Shown here one piece after another: positions 19,863 to 28,310 of a stretch of 38,458 nucleotides of DNA (its first letter is position 1; each line of letters starts with the position of its first letter). This DNA comes from Streptomyces huasconensis (GTDB taxonomy: Bacteria; Actinomycetota; Actinomycetes; Streptomycetales; Streptomycetaceae). The position numbers and the translations under genes are program-made. Below the pieces are notes generated by a model. It was not told the DNA's origin. It did not search any database and worked only from the letters and a program-made list of their open reading frames with translations. The stretch is taken from assembly GCA_004010275.1 (NCBI GenBank), contig RBWT01000073.1, positions 1-38,458 of the forward strand, given 5' to 3'.

Positions 19863-21966
19863 GTGACGGATCAGGCGGTCGACACGGACGGTACGGCGGC
19901 GGGTGGCGTGGTGCCGTCCCCCACCGGCGCGCCGCCGCGGAGTCGACGAGCTCTCAATTCGTCGGTCGGCAACGCGAGTTGAAGGAACTGCGCGCCGACA
20001 TCGACCGGGCGGGGCTCGACACCCTGTCCGGCCGCAAGGCGCCCCGCGCCCGCGTCCTGCTCATCGCGGGCGCCCCGGCTCGGGCCGCACCGCCCTCGCC
20101 GAGGAACTCGCGCGGCAGCTCGCCGGGGAGTACCCCGACGGCCTGCTGCGGGCCCGCCTCACGGAGCCGGACGGCGCGCGCGTCCCCACGGAACGCACCG
20201 CCCGCGAACTGCTCGACGCCCTGGCCGTCCCCGCACCGCCCGGCGCCGGTGAGGACGTCCTGTCCGAACTGCTCAGGGACGCCCTGAAGGAGCGCCGGGC
20301 CCTGCTGCTCCTGGACGACGCGGTGGACGCCGAGCAGGTCGACCCGCTCCTGCCGGACACCCCCGACTGCCTGGTCGTCGCCGTCTCCGGGGGCCCGCTC
20401 ACCGGCATCCCCGACGTGCGGCCGTGCACGCTCGGCGGCCTGGACAAGGCGCCGCGGTGGAGCTGCTCACCCGCGCCGCCGGCCCCGTACGCATCAAGGT
20501 GGACCCGCGTGCCGCGGAGTCCCTGGTCGAGGCGTGCGAGGCGCACCCGGCCTCGCTCATGCTCGCCGGGGGCTGGCTCTCCGCCCGGCCCAAGGCCGCC
20601 GTCGCCGACCTGGCCAAGCAGGTGCACGACATGGCCGAGGAGACCTCGTCCCTCGCCCGTGTCTTCCGCCAGGCGTACGCCACGCTCTCCGGACCCTCCG
20701 CGCGGATACTGCGCCTGCTCTCCCTCGCCCCGGCCGGACACGTCGACCCGCACACCGCCTCCGCGCTCGCGGGCTGCTCGGTCTCCGGGGCCAAGGCCGC
20801 GCTCGGGGACTTCGCCGCCCTCGGGCTGGTCCGGCCCGTGGACTCCCCGATCCAGCAGTACGAGGTGCCGGGCTGCCTGGTGCCGCTGCTGAGGAACCTC
20901 ACCGAGACCCTGGACCGCCCCGCCGAGATCCAGCTGGCCCGCGCCCGGATGCTGGAGCGGACCGTGCGGCTGCTCCAGTCCTGCCGGGCGGTCACCGAGA
21001 CCGACGGCACCGGCCCCCTCGGGTGACCGCGACAAGCACGAGGGACTGCCGCGCGCCCTGCGCTTCCCCAGCCGCGCCGACGCCGCCGAGTGGCTGCGCG
21101 TCCGGCAGCCCGCGCTGCTCGCCGCCGCCCGGCTCGCGGTGGCCGACGGCGACCTCGACACCCTCGCGCGGCGCCTGATGGCCGCCCTGACCCGGGCCCT
21201 GGTCGCGCACCGCGGCCCCGAGGGCGCGGCCCCCGAGCTGTACGGCATCCACCGCCTTGTCCTGGACGTGGCCGAGCGCCGGAACCTGCCCCGCGAGAAG
21301 GCCGCCGCGCTGCTGAACCTCGCCGATCTGGACGCGCGCACGGGACGCACCCATGAGGCGCTGGCCCGCTACCGGGCGGCGCTGGACGCGGGACGGGCGG
21401 CGGACGATCCGTACGCCACCGGGCGCGCGATGGAATCCGTAGGCGGCGCCTATCAGGAGCTGGGGGACTGGTCCCGGGCCTCCGACTGGTACGGCAGGGC
21501 CCTGGCCCAGCGCCTCGCCCGCGGGGAGCGCGCCGACGCCGCCCGCCTGTACGGCCGCATCGGCGTCGTGCACACCTACGCGGGCCGCTACGGCGAGGCG
21601 CTGCGCAACTGGAGCTCGGCGGTCGCCGGCCACCGCAAGGCCGGCGATGTGGCCGCCCAGGCAAGGGCGTTGAGCGAGATGGCGCGGGTGCAGGAGTACG
21701 CGGGGCGGCCCGAGGAGTCGCTGCGCACCTGCCAGGAAGCCGTCGAGTGGGCGCGGCACGCCAAGGACGTACGCCTCCAGGCCGCGCTCCAGCTGCGCCT
21801 CGCGGACACCCTGGAACGGCTCGGCGACCCGACGGCGGCCCGGCTGCACCGGGGGGCCGCCGAGCGCATGCTGGGAGCAGAGCACCAGGAGGCCATGAGG
21901 CTTGAAACAAACGGTGGAGTACCACCTTCCACCTACGAAATCCGCAGTGCATCCGCAGAAGATTGA
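19863..21966 (+). CDS. NB-ARC-like ATPase with TPR repeats (AfsR-type architecture without a DNA-binding domain), four frameshifts
   Basis: About 700 residues when joined. After a short disordered start comes SQFVGRQRELKELRADIDRA, the usual lead-in to an NB-ARC/STAND ATPase. The P-loop is GAPGSGRTALAEELA and Walker B is RALLLLDDAVDAEQVDPLLP. A winged-helix-like section follows (SGPSARILRLLSLAPAGHVD). From about 21140 the protein is TPR repeats (AAALLNLADLDARTGRTHEA, AMESVGGAYQELGDWSRAS, GRIGVVHTYAGRYGEALRNW). There is no SARP DNA-binding domain. The P-loop lysine is replaced by arginine. Frames change near 19935, 20078, 20455 and 21023. Its 3' end carries AT-richer sequence leading into the ald promoter. 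It may be a signalling scaffold; the partner is unknown. Confidence 0.8.
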
Positions 21967-21979
21967 AGTATTGGAAGGC

Positions 21980-22007
21980 TAGACAGCAGGAAATCCTTCA
22001 TTAGACT
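21980..22007 (+). promoter_or_regulatory. Candidate ald promoter
   Basis: TAGACA (21980-21985) and TAGACT (22002-22007) are separated by 16 nt and lie in an AT-richer stretch just after the NB-ARC/TPR stop. They resemble vegetative -35 and -10 elements. A start near 22014 would leave a leader of about 100 nt before the ald ATG. Confidence 0.4.
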
Positions 22008-22111
22008 GGCTCCGCCGCGTACATCCGTGGTGCCTCCCGTTGCGCTGTCGTGTGCACCGGTCTGTGTTGCATTGCCCGAAAAATCCCCTGAGCCAAGGAC
22101 CGTGATCGACG

Positions 22112-23227
22112 ATGAAGGTCGGCATCCCCCGCGAGGTCAAGAACAACGAGTTCCGGGTGGCCATCACCCCCGCCGGTGTGCACGAGCTGGTGCGCCACGG
22201 CCACCAGGTCGTCATCGAGCGGAACGCCGGCGTCGGCTCCTCGATCACGGACGACGAGTACGTCTCGGCCGGTGCCCAGATCCTGGACACCGCCGATGAG
22301 GTCTGGGCCGCCGCGGACCTGCTCCTGAAGGTCAAGGAGCCCATCGCGGAGGAGTACCACCGCCTCCGCAAGGACCAGACCCTTTTCACCTACCTGCACC
22401 TGGCCGCGTCCAAGGAGTGCACGGACGCGCTCCTGGAGTCGGGCACCACCGCCATCGCGTACGAGACCGTCGAGACCGCGGGCCGCGCGCTCCCGCTGCT
22501 CGCCCCGATGTCCGAGGTCGCGGGCCGCCTCGCCCCGCAGGTCGGCGCCTACCAGCTGATGGCCGCCAACGGCGGCCGCGGCGTCCTGCCGGGCGGTGTC
22601 CCGGGTGTGGCTGCGGGCAAGGCCGTCGTCATCGGCGGTGGCGTCTCCGGCTGGAACGCCGCGCAGATCGCCATCGGCATGGGCTTCCACGTGACCCTGC
22701 TCGACAAGGACATCAACAAGCTCAAGGAAGCCGACAAGATCTTCGGCACGAAGATCCAGACGGTCGTCTCCAACGCCTTCGAGCTGGAGAAGGCCTGCCT
22801 GGAGGCCGACCTCGTCATCGGCGCCGTCCTCATCCCGGGCGCCAAGGCCCCGAAGCTGGTCACCAACGAGCTGGTCTCGCGCATGAAGCCCGGAAGTGTT
22901 CTTGTCGACATCGCGATCGACCAGGGCGGCTGCTTCGAGGACTCGCACCCGACCACGCACGCCGAGCCGACCTTCCCGGTCCACAACTCGGTCTTCTACT
23001 GCGTCGCCAACATGCCCGGCGCGGTGCCCAACACCTCCACCTACGCGCTGACCAACGCGACGATGCCGTACATCGTCGAGCTGGCCAACCGCGGCTGGGT
23101 CGAGGCCCTGCGCCGCGACCCGGCGCTGGCCCTGGGTCTCAACACCCATGACGGCAAGGTCGTTTACAAGGAGGTCGCTGAGGCCCACGGTCTCGACCAC
23201 GTCGAGCTGGAGTCGCTCCTCGGCTGA
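22112..23227 (+). CDS. ald: Alanine dehydrogenase
   Basis: NAD-dependent L-alanine dehydrogenase converting alanine to pyruvate and ammonium. Intact at 371 residues, the family's normal length. It begins MKVGIPREVKNNEFRVAITP. The substrate-binding lysine is in LLLKVKEP and the catalytic histidine in TYLHLAASKE. The NAD-binding Rossmann motif is AVVIGGGVSGWNAAQIAIGM. The C-terminal part has VDIAIDQGGCFEDSHPTTH and PGAVPNTSTYALTNATMPYI. The codon use is strongly biased and there are no frameshifts. It is preceded by its own likely promoter and followed by a set of hairpins, so it is probably monocistronic. Confidence 0.97.
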   Translation: MKVGIPREVKNNEFRVAITPAGVHELVRHGHQVVIERNAGVGSSITDDEYVSAGAQILDTADEVWAAADLLLKVKEPIAEEYHRLRKDQTLFTYLHLAASKECTDALLESGTTAIAYETVETAGRALPLLAPMSEVAGRLAPQVGAYQLMAANGGRGVLPGGVPGVAAGKAVVIGGGVSGWNAAQIAIGMGFHVTLLDKDINKLKEADKIFGTKIQTVVSNAFELEKACLEADLVIGAVLIPGAKAPKLVTNELVSRMKPGSVLVDIAIDQGGCFEDSHPTTHAEPTFPVHNSVFYCVANMPGAVPNTSTYALTNATMPYIVELANRGWVEALRRDPALALGLNTHDGKVVYKEVAEAHGLDHVELESLLG

Positions 23228-23229
23228 CC

Positions 23230-23314
23230 CCAGGCGACTGACTTCGGTCAATCCTGGTGACCGACTTCGGTCGGTCCGGGACGACTTTCGGCACCATCCG
23301 TCAACGAAAGTCGT
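23230..23314 (+). terminator. Three consecutive hairpins downstream of ald
   Basis: Hairpin 1: GACTGAC (23236-23242), TTCG loop, GTCAATC. Hairpin 2: GACCGAC (23259-23265), TTCG loop, GTCGGTC (23270-23276), perfect. Hairpin 3: ACGACTTTCG (23281-23290) and CGAAAGTCGT (23305-23314), a perfect 10-bp inverted repeat with a 14-nt loop. None has a T-tract. Two UUCG tetraloops suggest very stable RNA, acting as a terminator or 3'-end protector. Confidence 0.65.
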
Positions 23315-23506
23315 CAATCTCACGCCCACGCCGGACCTTGAGAGGGGTCCGGCCGTATGCGTATCGGTGTGGACGCGCTCAACTCGCCTTGAACGTAGCC
23401 CTTTAACCGTTTCGCCCACCCCGAAAACGCGCCGCGGACATGCCGCATGCCCTTGACATCGGGGTGTTCCTTTGCCGACACATCGGGTCCGGTCCGGCGG
23501 ATTGTG

Positions 23507-23536
23507 TTGCTGCGGAGTGGTGACACGCCATAGAGT
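23507..23536 (+). promoter_or_regulatory. Candidate promoter for the ParA-like gene
   Basis: TTGCTG (23507-23512) and TAGAGT (23531-23536) lie 18 nt apart, a good match to the streptomycete vegetative pattern. The expected start near 23543 leaves a leader of about 65 nt containing AAGGAGG before the GTG. A second TTGACA at about 23453 has no clear partner -10. Confidence 0.5.
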
Positions 23537-23608
23537 CGCCAACCGTCGGCATGGTGCCACGCTGACCTATCGAGAAATTTCCTGGTCACCAAGGAGGTAA
23601 GACGACTT

Positions 23609-24781
23609 GTGAATGAGTCGACATTTGCTCCCGGGGGTGGTCAACCAGGAATGTCTGTGCGGGACCAAGGACCCGTCGGGCTCGAGGCTGTCGGCTCCGT
23701 CGCTGTCCGCACCTTCGAAGCCCGGCAGAGCCCCCAGCCGACACAGTCAGCACCCCAGAGCATGGATGGCCATCACGTGAACGCCATGGCCGGCGACCGG
23801 AGTGGCGATAACACCCACACCCACCTCGCCGACTACGAGGAACTGCCCCAGGGGCACTTCTACGACCCCGACGCCGAGTACGAGCCCGATCCGGAGTACG
23901 CGGCCACGCTCGCGCCCGACGCGGCCCGTCAGCGCCGCGAGCGCATCGGCCCCACGGGGCGCCCGCTGCCGTACTTCCCGATCCCGGGCCCGCTGACCGA
24001 CCACGGTCCGGCGAAGATCATCGCGATGTGCAACCAGAAGGGCGGCGTCGGCAAGACGACGTCGACCATCAACCTGGGCGCGGCCCTCGCGGAGTACGGG
24101 CGCCGGGTCCTGCTCGTCGACTTCGACCCGCAGGGCGCCCTCTCGGTGGGCCTCGGGGTGAACCCGATGGAGCTGGACCTGACGGTCTACAACCTCCTCA
24201 TGGAACGCGGCATGTCCGCCGACGAGGTGCTCCTGAAGACGGCGGTCCCCAACATGGACCTGCTGCCCAGCAACATCGACCTGTCGGCCGCCGAAGTGCA
24301 GCTGGTGAGCGAGGTCGCGCGCGAGTCCACGCTCCAGCGGGCGCTGAAGCCGCTGATGCAGGACTACGACTACATCGTGATCGACTGCCAGCCCTCGCTC
24401 GGCCTGCTCACGGTGAACGCCCTGACGGCGGCGCACAAGGTGATCGTGCCGCTGGAGTGCGAGTTCTTCGCGCTGCGCGGTGTGGCCCTGCTGACGGAGA
24501 CCATCGAGAAGGTCCAGGAGCGGCTCAACCCCGAGCTGGAGCTCGACGGCATCCTCGCGACGATGTACGACTCCCGCACGGTGCACAGCCGTGAGGTGCT
24601 CGCGCGCGTGGTCGAGGCCTTCGACGACCACGTCTACCACACGGTCATCGGACGCACGGTCCGCTTCCCGGAGACCACGGTCGCCGGTGAGCCGATCACG
24701 ACGTACGCCTCCAACTCGGTCGGCGCGGCCGCCTACCGTCAGCTCGCCAGGGAGGTGCTCGCCCGGTGTCACGCCGAGTGA
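23609..24781 (+). CDS. ParA/Soj-family ATPase with long N-terminal extension
   Basis: Intact, 390 residues. Residues 1-134 are a polar, probably disordered extension (rich in Q, P, E, D). The ATPase starts AKIIAMCNQKGGVGKTT with the deviant Walker A KGGVGKTT at 144-151 and its signature lysine. VLLVDFDPQGALSVGLGVNP is Walker A', and YIVIDCQPSLGLLTVNAL is Walker B. Soj/ParA proteins bind DNA non-specifically as ATP dimers and need a partner that stimulates hydrolysis. No ParB is nearby, unlike the oriC parAB locus. The gene overlaps by 16 bp a small gene with an RHH-like core and is followed by scpA and scpB, a neighbourhood that in mycobacteria also has a ParA-like gene. GTG 23609 has AAGGAGGT upstream. 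Confidence 0.92.
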   Translation: MNESTFAPGGGQPGMSVRDQGPVGLEAVGSVAVRTFEARQSPQPTQSAPQSMDGHHVNAMAGDRSGDNTHTHLADYEELPQGHFYDPDAEYEPDPEYAATLAPDAARQRRERIGPTGRPLPYFPIPGPLTDHGPAKIIAMCNQKGGVGKTTSTINLGAALAEYGRRVLLVDFDPQGALSVGLGVNPMELDLTVYNLLMERGMSADEVLLKTAVPNMDLLPSNIDLSAAEVQLVSEVARESTLQRALKPLMQDYDYIVIDCQPSLGLLTVNALTAAHKVIVPLECEFFALRGVALLTETIEKVQERLNPELELDGILATMYDSRTVHSREVLARVVEAFDDHVYHTVIGRTVRFPETTVAGEPITTYASNSVGAAAYRQLAREVLARCHAE

Positions 24782-25369
24782 GTCTGCCCGGGGCCGACGA
24801 ACTGTTCCGCACGACCGGGGGGATGGCTCTCCAGTCGTCGTCCCCGCGGCGCCCGGCGAACGGCGAGGCGCGGGTGCCCGCCCCGGCGGGCGAGAGCGAC
24901 GAGACGGCGGCCGCGGCCGAGGACAGCGCGCAGGGCGACGGCGGCGAGCCCGCCGAACACGGCCGCGACGACGCCGAGTCGGGCTCCGGCGAGTCCCGCA
25001 GCCGGTCCGCCGGTGACGCGGACAAGAGCGCGGCGGCGCGGAGCGTCGTCCGCGGCGGCGCAGGAAGGTTCTGCCGCCCAGGGCGGCGGCAAGTCCGGCG
25101 GCCCGTCGACCGCGCAGGCGCGGCGCCGGGCGCGGGCGGCCAACCGGCGGCCCAGCGGACGCGAGCGGCACGACGAGAAGATCACCGTGTACGTCTCCGC
25201 CGAGGAGCTGATGGACCTCGAACACGCGCGCGCTCGTGCTGCGCGGCGAGCACGGCCTCGCGGTCGACCGCGGGCGCATCGTGCGGGAGGCCGTCGCGGT
25301 CGTCCTCGCGGATCTGGAGTCGCGGGGGGACGCAGAGCATCCTCGTACGACGGCTGCGCCGGGCGGTAG
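24766..25369 (+). CDS. Small protein with disordered N-terminus and RHH-like core, several frameshifts
   Basis: Roughly 200 residues after correction. GTG 24766 overlaps the ParA gene by 16 bp and has GGAGGTG upstream. The start reads VSRRVSLPGADELFRTTGGM. A long acidic, Ala/Glu/Ser-rich linker follows, then a basic patch (AQARRRARAANRRPSGRERH). The only folded part is DEKITVYVSAEELMDLEHAR followed by LVLRGEHGLAVDRGRIVREA and VAVVLADLE. One strand followed by two helices is the layout of ribbon-helix-helix DNA-binding proteins; this is my inference, not a recognised family hit. Frames change near 25045, 25225 and 25335-25358. The stop TAG 25367-25369 follows ILVRRLR. It is probably a partner of the ParA ATPase. 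Confidence 0.6.
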
Positions 25370-25386
25370 GGGTAGCGTTCCCGTCG

Positions 25387-26370
25387 ATGCCCCTGAACGA
25401 CGATCCCGCACCGCCCGCCCGCAGGCGCGCCCTGGGGCGGGGGCCGGGGGCGGGACCCGCGGAGCCTGCCGCCGAGCCCGGGCCCGAACCCGAGCCCACC
25501 GCTGAGCCCGAGCCCGCGGCCGAACCCGAGCCCGCGGCCGAACCCCAGCCCGCGGCCGAACCCGGCGACGGGCGGTTCACGGTCCGGCTCGCGAACTTCG
25601 AGGGGCCCTTCGACCTGCTGCTCCAGCTCATCGCCAAGCACAAGCTGGACGTCACCGAGGTCGCGCTGTCCAAGGTGACCGATGAGTTCATGGCGCACAT
25701 CCGGGCCATGGGACCCGACTGGGACCTCGATCAGACGACCGAGTTCCTCGTCGTCGCCGCCACGCTGCTCGATCTGAAGGCGGCGCGGCTGCTGCCCGCC
25801 GCCGAGGTCGAGGACGAGGCCGACCTCGCGCTGCTCGAAGCGCGGGACCTGCTCTTCGCGCGGCTGCTCCAGTACCGCGCGTACAAGCAGATCGCGGACA
25901 TCTTCAGCGGGCGGCTGGAGGCGGAGGCCCGGCGCTACCCGCGTACCGTCGGGCTCGAACCGCACCATGCCGAGCTGCTGCCGGAAGTCGTCATCAGCAT
26001 CGGCGCGGAAGGGTTCGCCAAGCTCGCCGTGAAGGCGATGCGGCCGCGCGCGAAGCCGCAGGTGTACGTCGACCACATCCATGCCCCGCTGGTGTCCGTG
26101 CGGGAGCAGGCGGGGCTGGTCATCGCCCGGCTGCGGGAGCAGGGGGAGGCCAGCTTCCAGGTGCTCGTGGCGGACGCCGGGGACACCCTGACCGTCGTCG
26201 CGCGCTTCCTGGCCCTGCTGGAGCTGTACCGCGAGAAGGCCGTCGCCCTGGAGCAGGACGATCCCCTGGGCGAGCTGATGGTGCGCTGGACCGGTGGCGA
26301 CGGCGCCGAGGAGCCGACCGTGACCGACGAGTTCGACCGGGCCCCCGAGCCGGTGGAGGAGAAGGCGTGA
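25387..26370 (+). CDS. scpA: Segregation and condensation protein A
   Basis: Kleisin subunit of the SMC-ScpAB condensin. 327 residues, intact. Residues 1-60 are a proline/glutamate/alanine-rich tail with repeated EPAAEP units. The kleisin N-terminal domain begins FTVRLANFEGPFDLLLQLIA and KHKLDVTEVALSKVTDEFMA. The winged-helix C-terminal part includes VVARFLALLELYREKAVALE. It starts 17 nt after the preceding stop and overlaps scpB by GTGA, so the operon is tightly coupled. The partner SMC is not in the window. Confidence 0.95.
   Translation: MPLNDDPAPPARRRALGRGPGAGPAEPAAEPGPEPEPTAEPEPAAEPEPAAEPQPAAEPGDGRFTVRLANFEGPFDLLLQLIAKHKLDVTEVALSKVTDEFMAHIRAMGPDWDLDQTTEFLVVAATLLDLKAARLLPAAEVEDEADLALLEARDLLFARLLQYRAYKQIADIFSGRLEAEARRYPRTVGLEPHHAELLPEVVISIGAEGFAKLAVKAMRPRAKPQVYVDHIHAPLVSVREQAGLVIARLREQGEASFQVLVADAGDTLTVVARFLALLELYREKAVALEQDDPLGELMVRWTGGDGAEEPTVTDEFDRAPEPVEEKA
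25507..25560 (+). repeat. 18-bp x 3 in-frame tandem repeat in scpA
   Basis: Units 25507-25524 and 25525-25542 are identical (CCCGAGCCCGCGGCCGAA); 25543-25560 differs by one base. They encode PEPAAE repeats in the disordered N-terminal tail of ScpA. Slippage should make this length variable between strains. Confidence 0.9.
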
Positions 26371-27023
26371 ACACGCAGAACCCGGTGGGAGAGCTTGCCG
26401 GTGCCGTCGCGGAGCTGGAGCTGCGGCCCGCGCTGGAGGCCGTCCTGATGGTCGTCGACGAGCCGGCCACCGAGGAGCACCTGGCCAAGGTTCTCCAGCG
26501 GCCGCGGCGCGCGGTCGCCGACGCCCTGCGCGAGCTGGCCGACGAATACACCGTGCAGAAGCGCGGCTTCGAGCTGCGCCTGGTCGCGGGCGGCTGGCGG
26601 TTCTACACCCGCCCCGAGTACGCCGCGGCCGTGGAGGGCTTCGTGCTCGACGGCCAGCAGGCCCGGCTCACCCAGGCGGCCCTGGAGACCCTCGCGGTGG
26701 TCGCGTACCGCCAGCCGGTGAGCCGATCGCGGGTCTCCGCGGTGCGCGGCGTGAACTGCGACGGCGTGATGCGCACCCTCCTCCAGAGGGGTCTGGTGGA
26801 GGAGGCGGGCGCGGAACCCGAAACAGGTGCGATCCTGTACAGGACGACGAACTACTTTCTGGAGCGGATGGGCCTGCGCGGCCTGGACGAACTTCCGGAG
26901 CTGGCGCCCTTCCTCCCCGAGGCGGACGCGATCGAGGCGGAGACGCAGGAAGGCGTTCCGTCGTTCGACCCGGACGCACCCGATGCGCCGGGGTACGAGT
27001 ACACCCAGGACACAGCCGACTAG
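26367..27023 (+). CDS. scpB: Segregation and condensation protein B
   Basis: Dimeric kite subunit that binds ScpA in the condensin complex. Intact at 218 residues. GTG 26367 overlaps the scpA stop, with GGAGGAG upstream. The first winged helix is LRPALEAVLMVVDEPATEEH; the second contains ALETLAVVAYRQPVSRSRVS and VRGVNCDGVMRTLLQRGLVE, the best-conserved ScpB segment, followed by TTNYFLERMGLRGLDELPEL. The C-terminal tail is acidic. rluB follows after 11 nt, as in many Gram-positive bacteria. Confidence 0.96.
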   Translation: MNTQNPVGELAGAVAELELRPALEAVLMVVDEPATEEHLAKVLQRPRRAVADALRELADEYTVQKRGFELRLVAGGWRFYTRPEYAAAVEGFVLDGQQARLTQAALETLAVVAYRQPVSRSRVSAVRGVNCDGVMRTLLQRGLVEEAGAEPETGAILYRTTNYFLERMGLRGLDELPELAPFLPEADAIEAETQEGVPSFDPDAPDAPGYEYTQDTAD

Positions 27024-27034
27024 ACGGAACTTTG

Positions 27035-28237
27035 ATGCGAAGCAGCAACGGCAGGAACAGCAGCGGAAACAACGGCGGGAGCCGTGGTGGCAACAGCGGC
27101 GGCCGTGGCAGCAGCGGTGGCCGCGGCAATTACCGGGGTGCCGGTAACAGCCGTGACGACCGGCAGGGCCCCAAGCAGGGCTCGAACCAGGGCGGCAAGC
27201 CCGCCGACCGGCGTGACGACCGGCGCGACGACCGGCCGAGCCGGCCGAGCAAGCCGCGTCCCGAGGAGCGCCGCTACGACGTGGGCGGCTCCGACGCGGT
27301 CTTCGGGGCCGGAGCGCGGAAGGGCCGTGGCGCGGCCGCGCGCGGCGGCGCCAAGGGCGGCCCCCGCACCTCCCAGGGCACCGGGGCCCGCGGCAGCCGT
27401 CGCGGCGCACCGCGACGTCCCGCGAGTTCGACGCCCGGCAGGAGGAGCGCAACCGCGAGCGCGTACGCGGGCAAGCCCAAGGTGAGCCTCCCCAAGACCT
27501 TCCCCGGCGCCGAGCAGGAGGGCGAGCGGCTCCAGAAGGTGCTGGCCCGCGCGGGCTACGGCTCGCGCCGCGCCTGTGAGGAGCTGGTCGACGAGGCCCG
27601 CGTCGAGGTGAACGGCGAGATCGTCGTCGAGCAGGGCATGCGCGTCGACCCCGAGAAGGACGAGATCAAGGTCGACGGCCTGACGGTGGCCACGCAGTCG
27701 TACCAGTTCTTCTCGCTCAACAAGCCCGCCGGTGTCGTCTCCACCATGGAGGACACCGAGGGCCGCCAGTGCCTCGGCGACTACGTGACCAACCGCGAGA
27801 CGCGGCTCTTCCACGTGGGGCGGCTCGACACCGAGACCGAGGGCGTCATCCTGCTCACCAACCACGGCGAGCTGGCGCACCGCCTGACCCACCCCAAGTA
27901 CGGCGTGAAGAAGGTCTACCTCGCGCACATCGTGGGCCCGATCCCGCGTGACCTGGGCAAGCAGCTCAAGGACGGCATCCAGCTGGAGGACGGCTACGCC
28001 CGCGCGGACCACTTCCGCGTCGTCGAGCAGACCGGCAAGAACTACCTCGTCGAGGTCACCCTCCACGAGGGCCGCAAGCACATCGTGCGGCGCATGCTCG
28101 CCGAGGCGGGCTTCCCCGTCGACAAGCTGGTGCGGGTGGCCTTCGGGCCGATCACCCTGGGCGACCAGAAATCCGGCTGGCTGCGGCGTCTGTCGAACAC
28201 GGAGGTCGGCATGCTGATGAAGGAAGTCGACCTGTAG
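27035..28237 (+). CDS. rluB: Large-subunit rRNA pseudouridine synthase B with a basic disordered N-terminus
   Basis: RsuA/RluB-family synthase, about 400 residues. Residues 1-145 are rich in G, R, N, S and D (for example SGGRGNYRGAGNSRDDR) and look disordered and RNA-binding. The S4 domain is ERLQKVLARAGYGSRRACEE. The catalytic domain holds FFSLNKPAGVVSTM and the catalytic aspartate in FHVGRLDTETEGVILLTNHG, ending GRKHIVRRMLAEAGF. ATG 27035 is preferred over TTG 27032. Inside the linker, between about 27400 and 27466, another frame (REFDARQEERNRER) has better third-base GC, so two compensating indels probably garble that stretch. Confidence 0.92.
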   Translation: MRSSNGRNSSGNNGGSRGGNSGGRGSSGGRGNYRGAGNSRDDRQGPKQGSNQGGKPADRRDDRRDDRPSRPSKPRPEERRYDVGGSDAVFGAGARKGRGAAARGGAKGGPRTSQGTGARGSRRGAPRRPASSTPGRRSATASAYAGKPKVSLPKTFPGAEQEGERLQKVLARAGYGSRRACEELVDEARVEVNGEIVVEQGMRVDPEKDEIKVDGLTVATQSYQFFSLNKPAGVVSTMEDTEGRQCLGDYVTNRETRLFHVGRLDTETEGVILLTNHGELAHRLTHPKYGVKKVYLAHIVGPIPRDLGKQLKDGIQLEDGYARADHFRVVEQTGKNYLVEVTLHEGRKHIVRRMLAEAGFPVDKLVRVAFGPITLGDQKSGWLRRLSNTEVGMLMKEVDL

Positions 28238-28246
28238 ACACCCGGG

Positions 28247-28276
28247 TTGCCAGTACCACCCCCCTCTCTTTATAGT
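28247..28276 (+). promoter_or_regulatory. Promoter of the NrtR-like regulator operon
   Basis: TTGCCA (28247-28252) and TATAGT (28271-28276) are separated by 18 nt, the best vegetative-type promoter in the window. The -10 lies inside the left half of the 51-bp palindrome. The expected start near 28283 is close to the palindrome centre. Confidence 0.7.
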
Positions 28277-28305
28277 CATCACGACCATAAAGAGAGGGGG
28301 GTGGT
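28255..28305. promoter_or_regulatory. 51-bp near-perfect palindrome, probable operator
   Basis: The arms ACCACCCCCCTCTCTTTAT (28255-28273) and ATAAAGAGAGGGGGGTGGT (28287-28305) are perfect 19-bp inverted repeats. After one mismatch the pairing resumes (GTC/GAC) around the centre ATCAC, giving 22 of 23 paired positions per arm. It covers the -10 and the predicted start and ends 5 nt before the ATG at 28311. It is most likely the binding site of the regulator encoded next to it. In transcripts reading through from rluB it would also form a very stable hairpin. Confidence 0.85.
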
Positions 28306-28310
28306 CGTGC

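Noticed and set aside
22001..23560. A 519-codon minus-strand open frame opposite ald
   Set aside because: Shadow of the strongly biased ald gene; no domain, no plausible start signals.
24766..25369. ParB downstream of the ParA-like gene
   Set aside because: No ParB nuclease-like or HTH motifs; the folded core is far too short and looks like strand-helix-helix instead.
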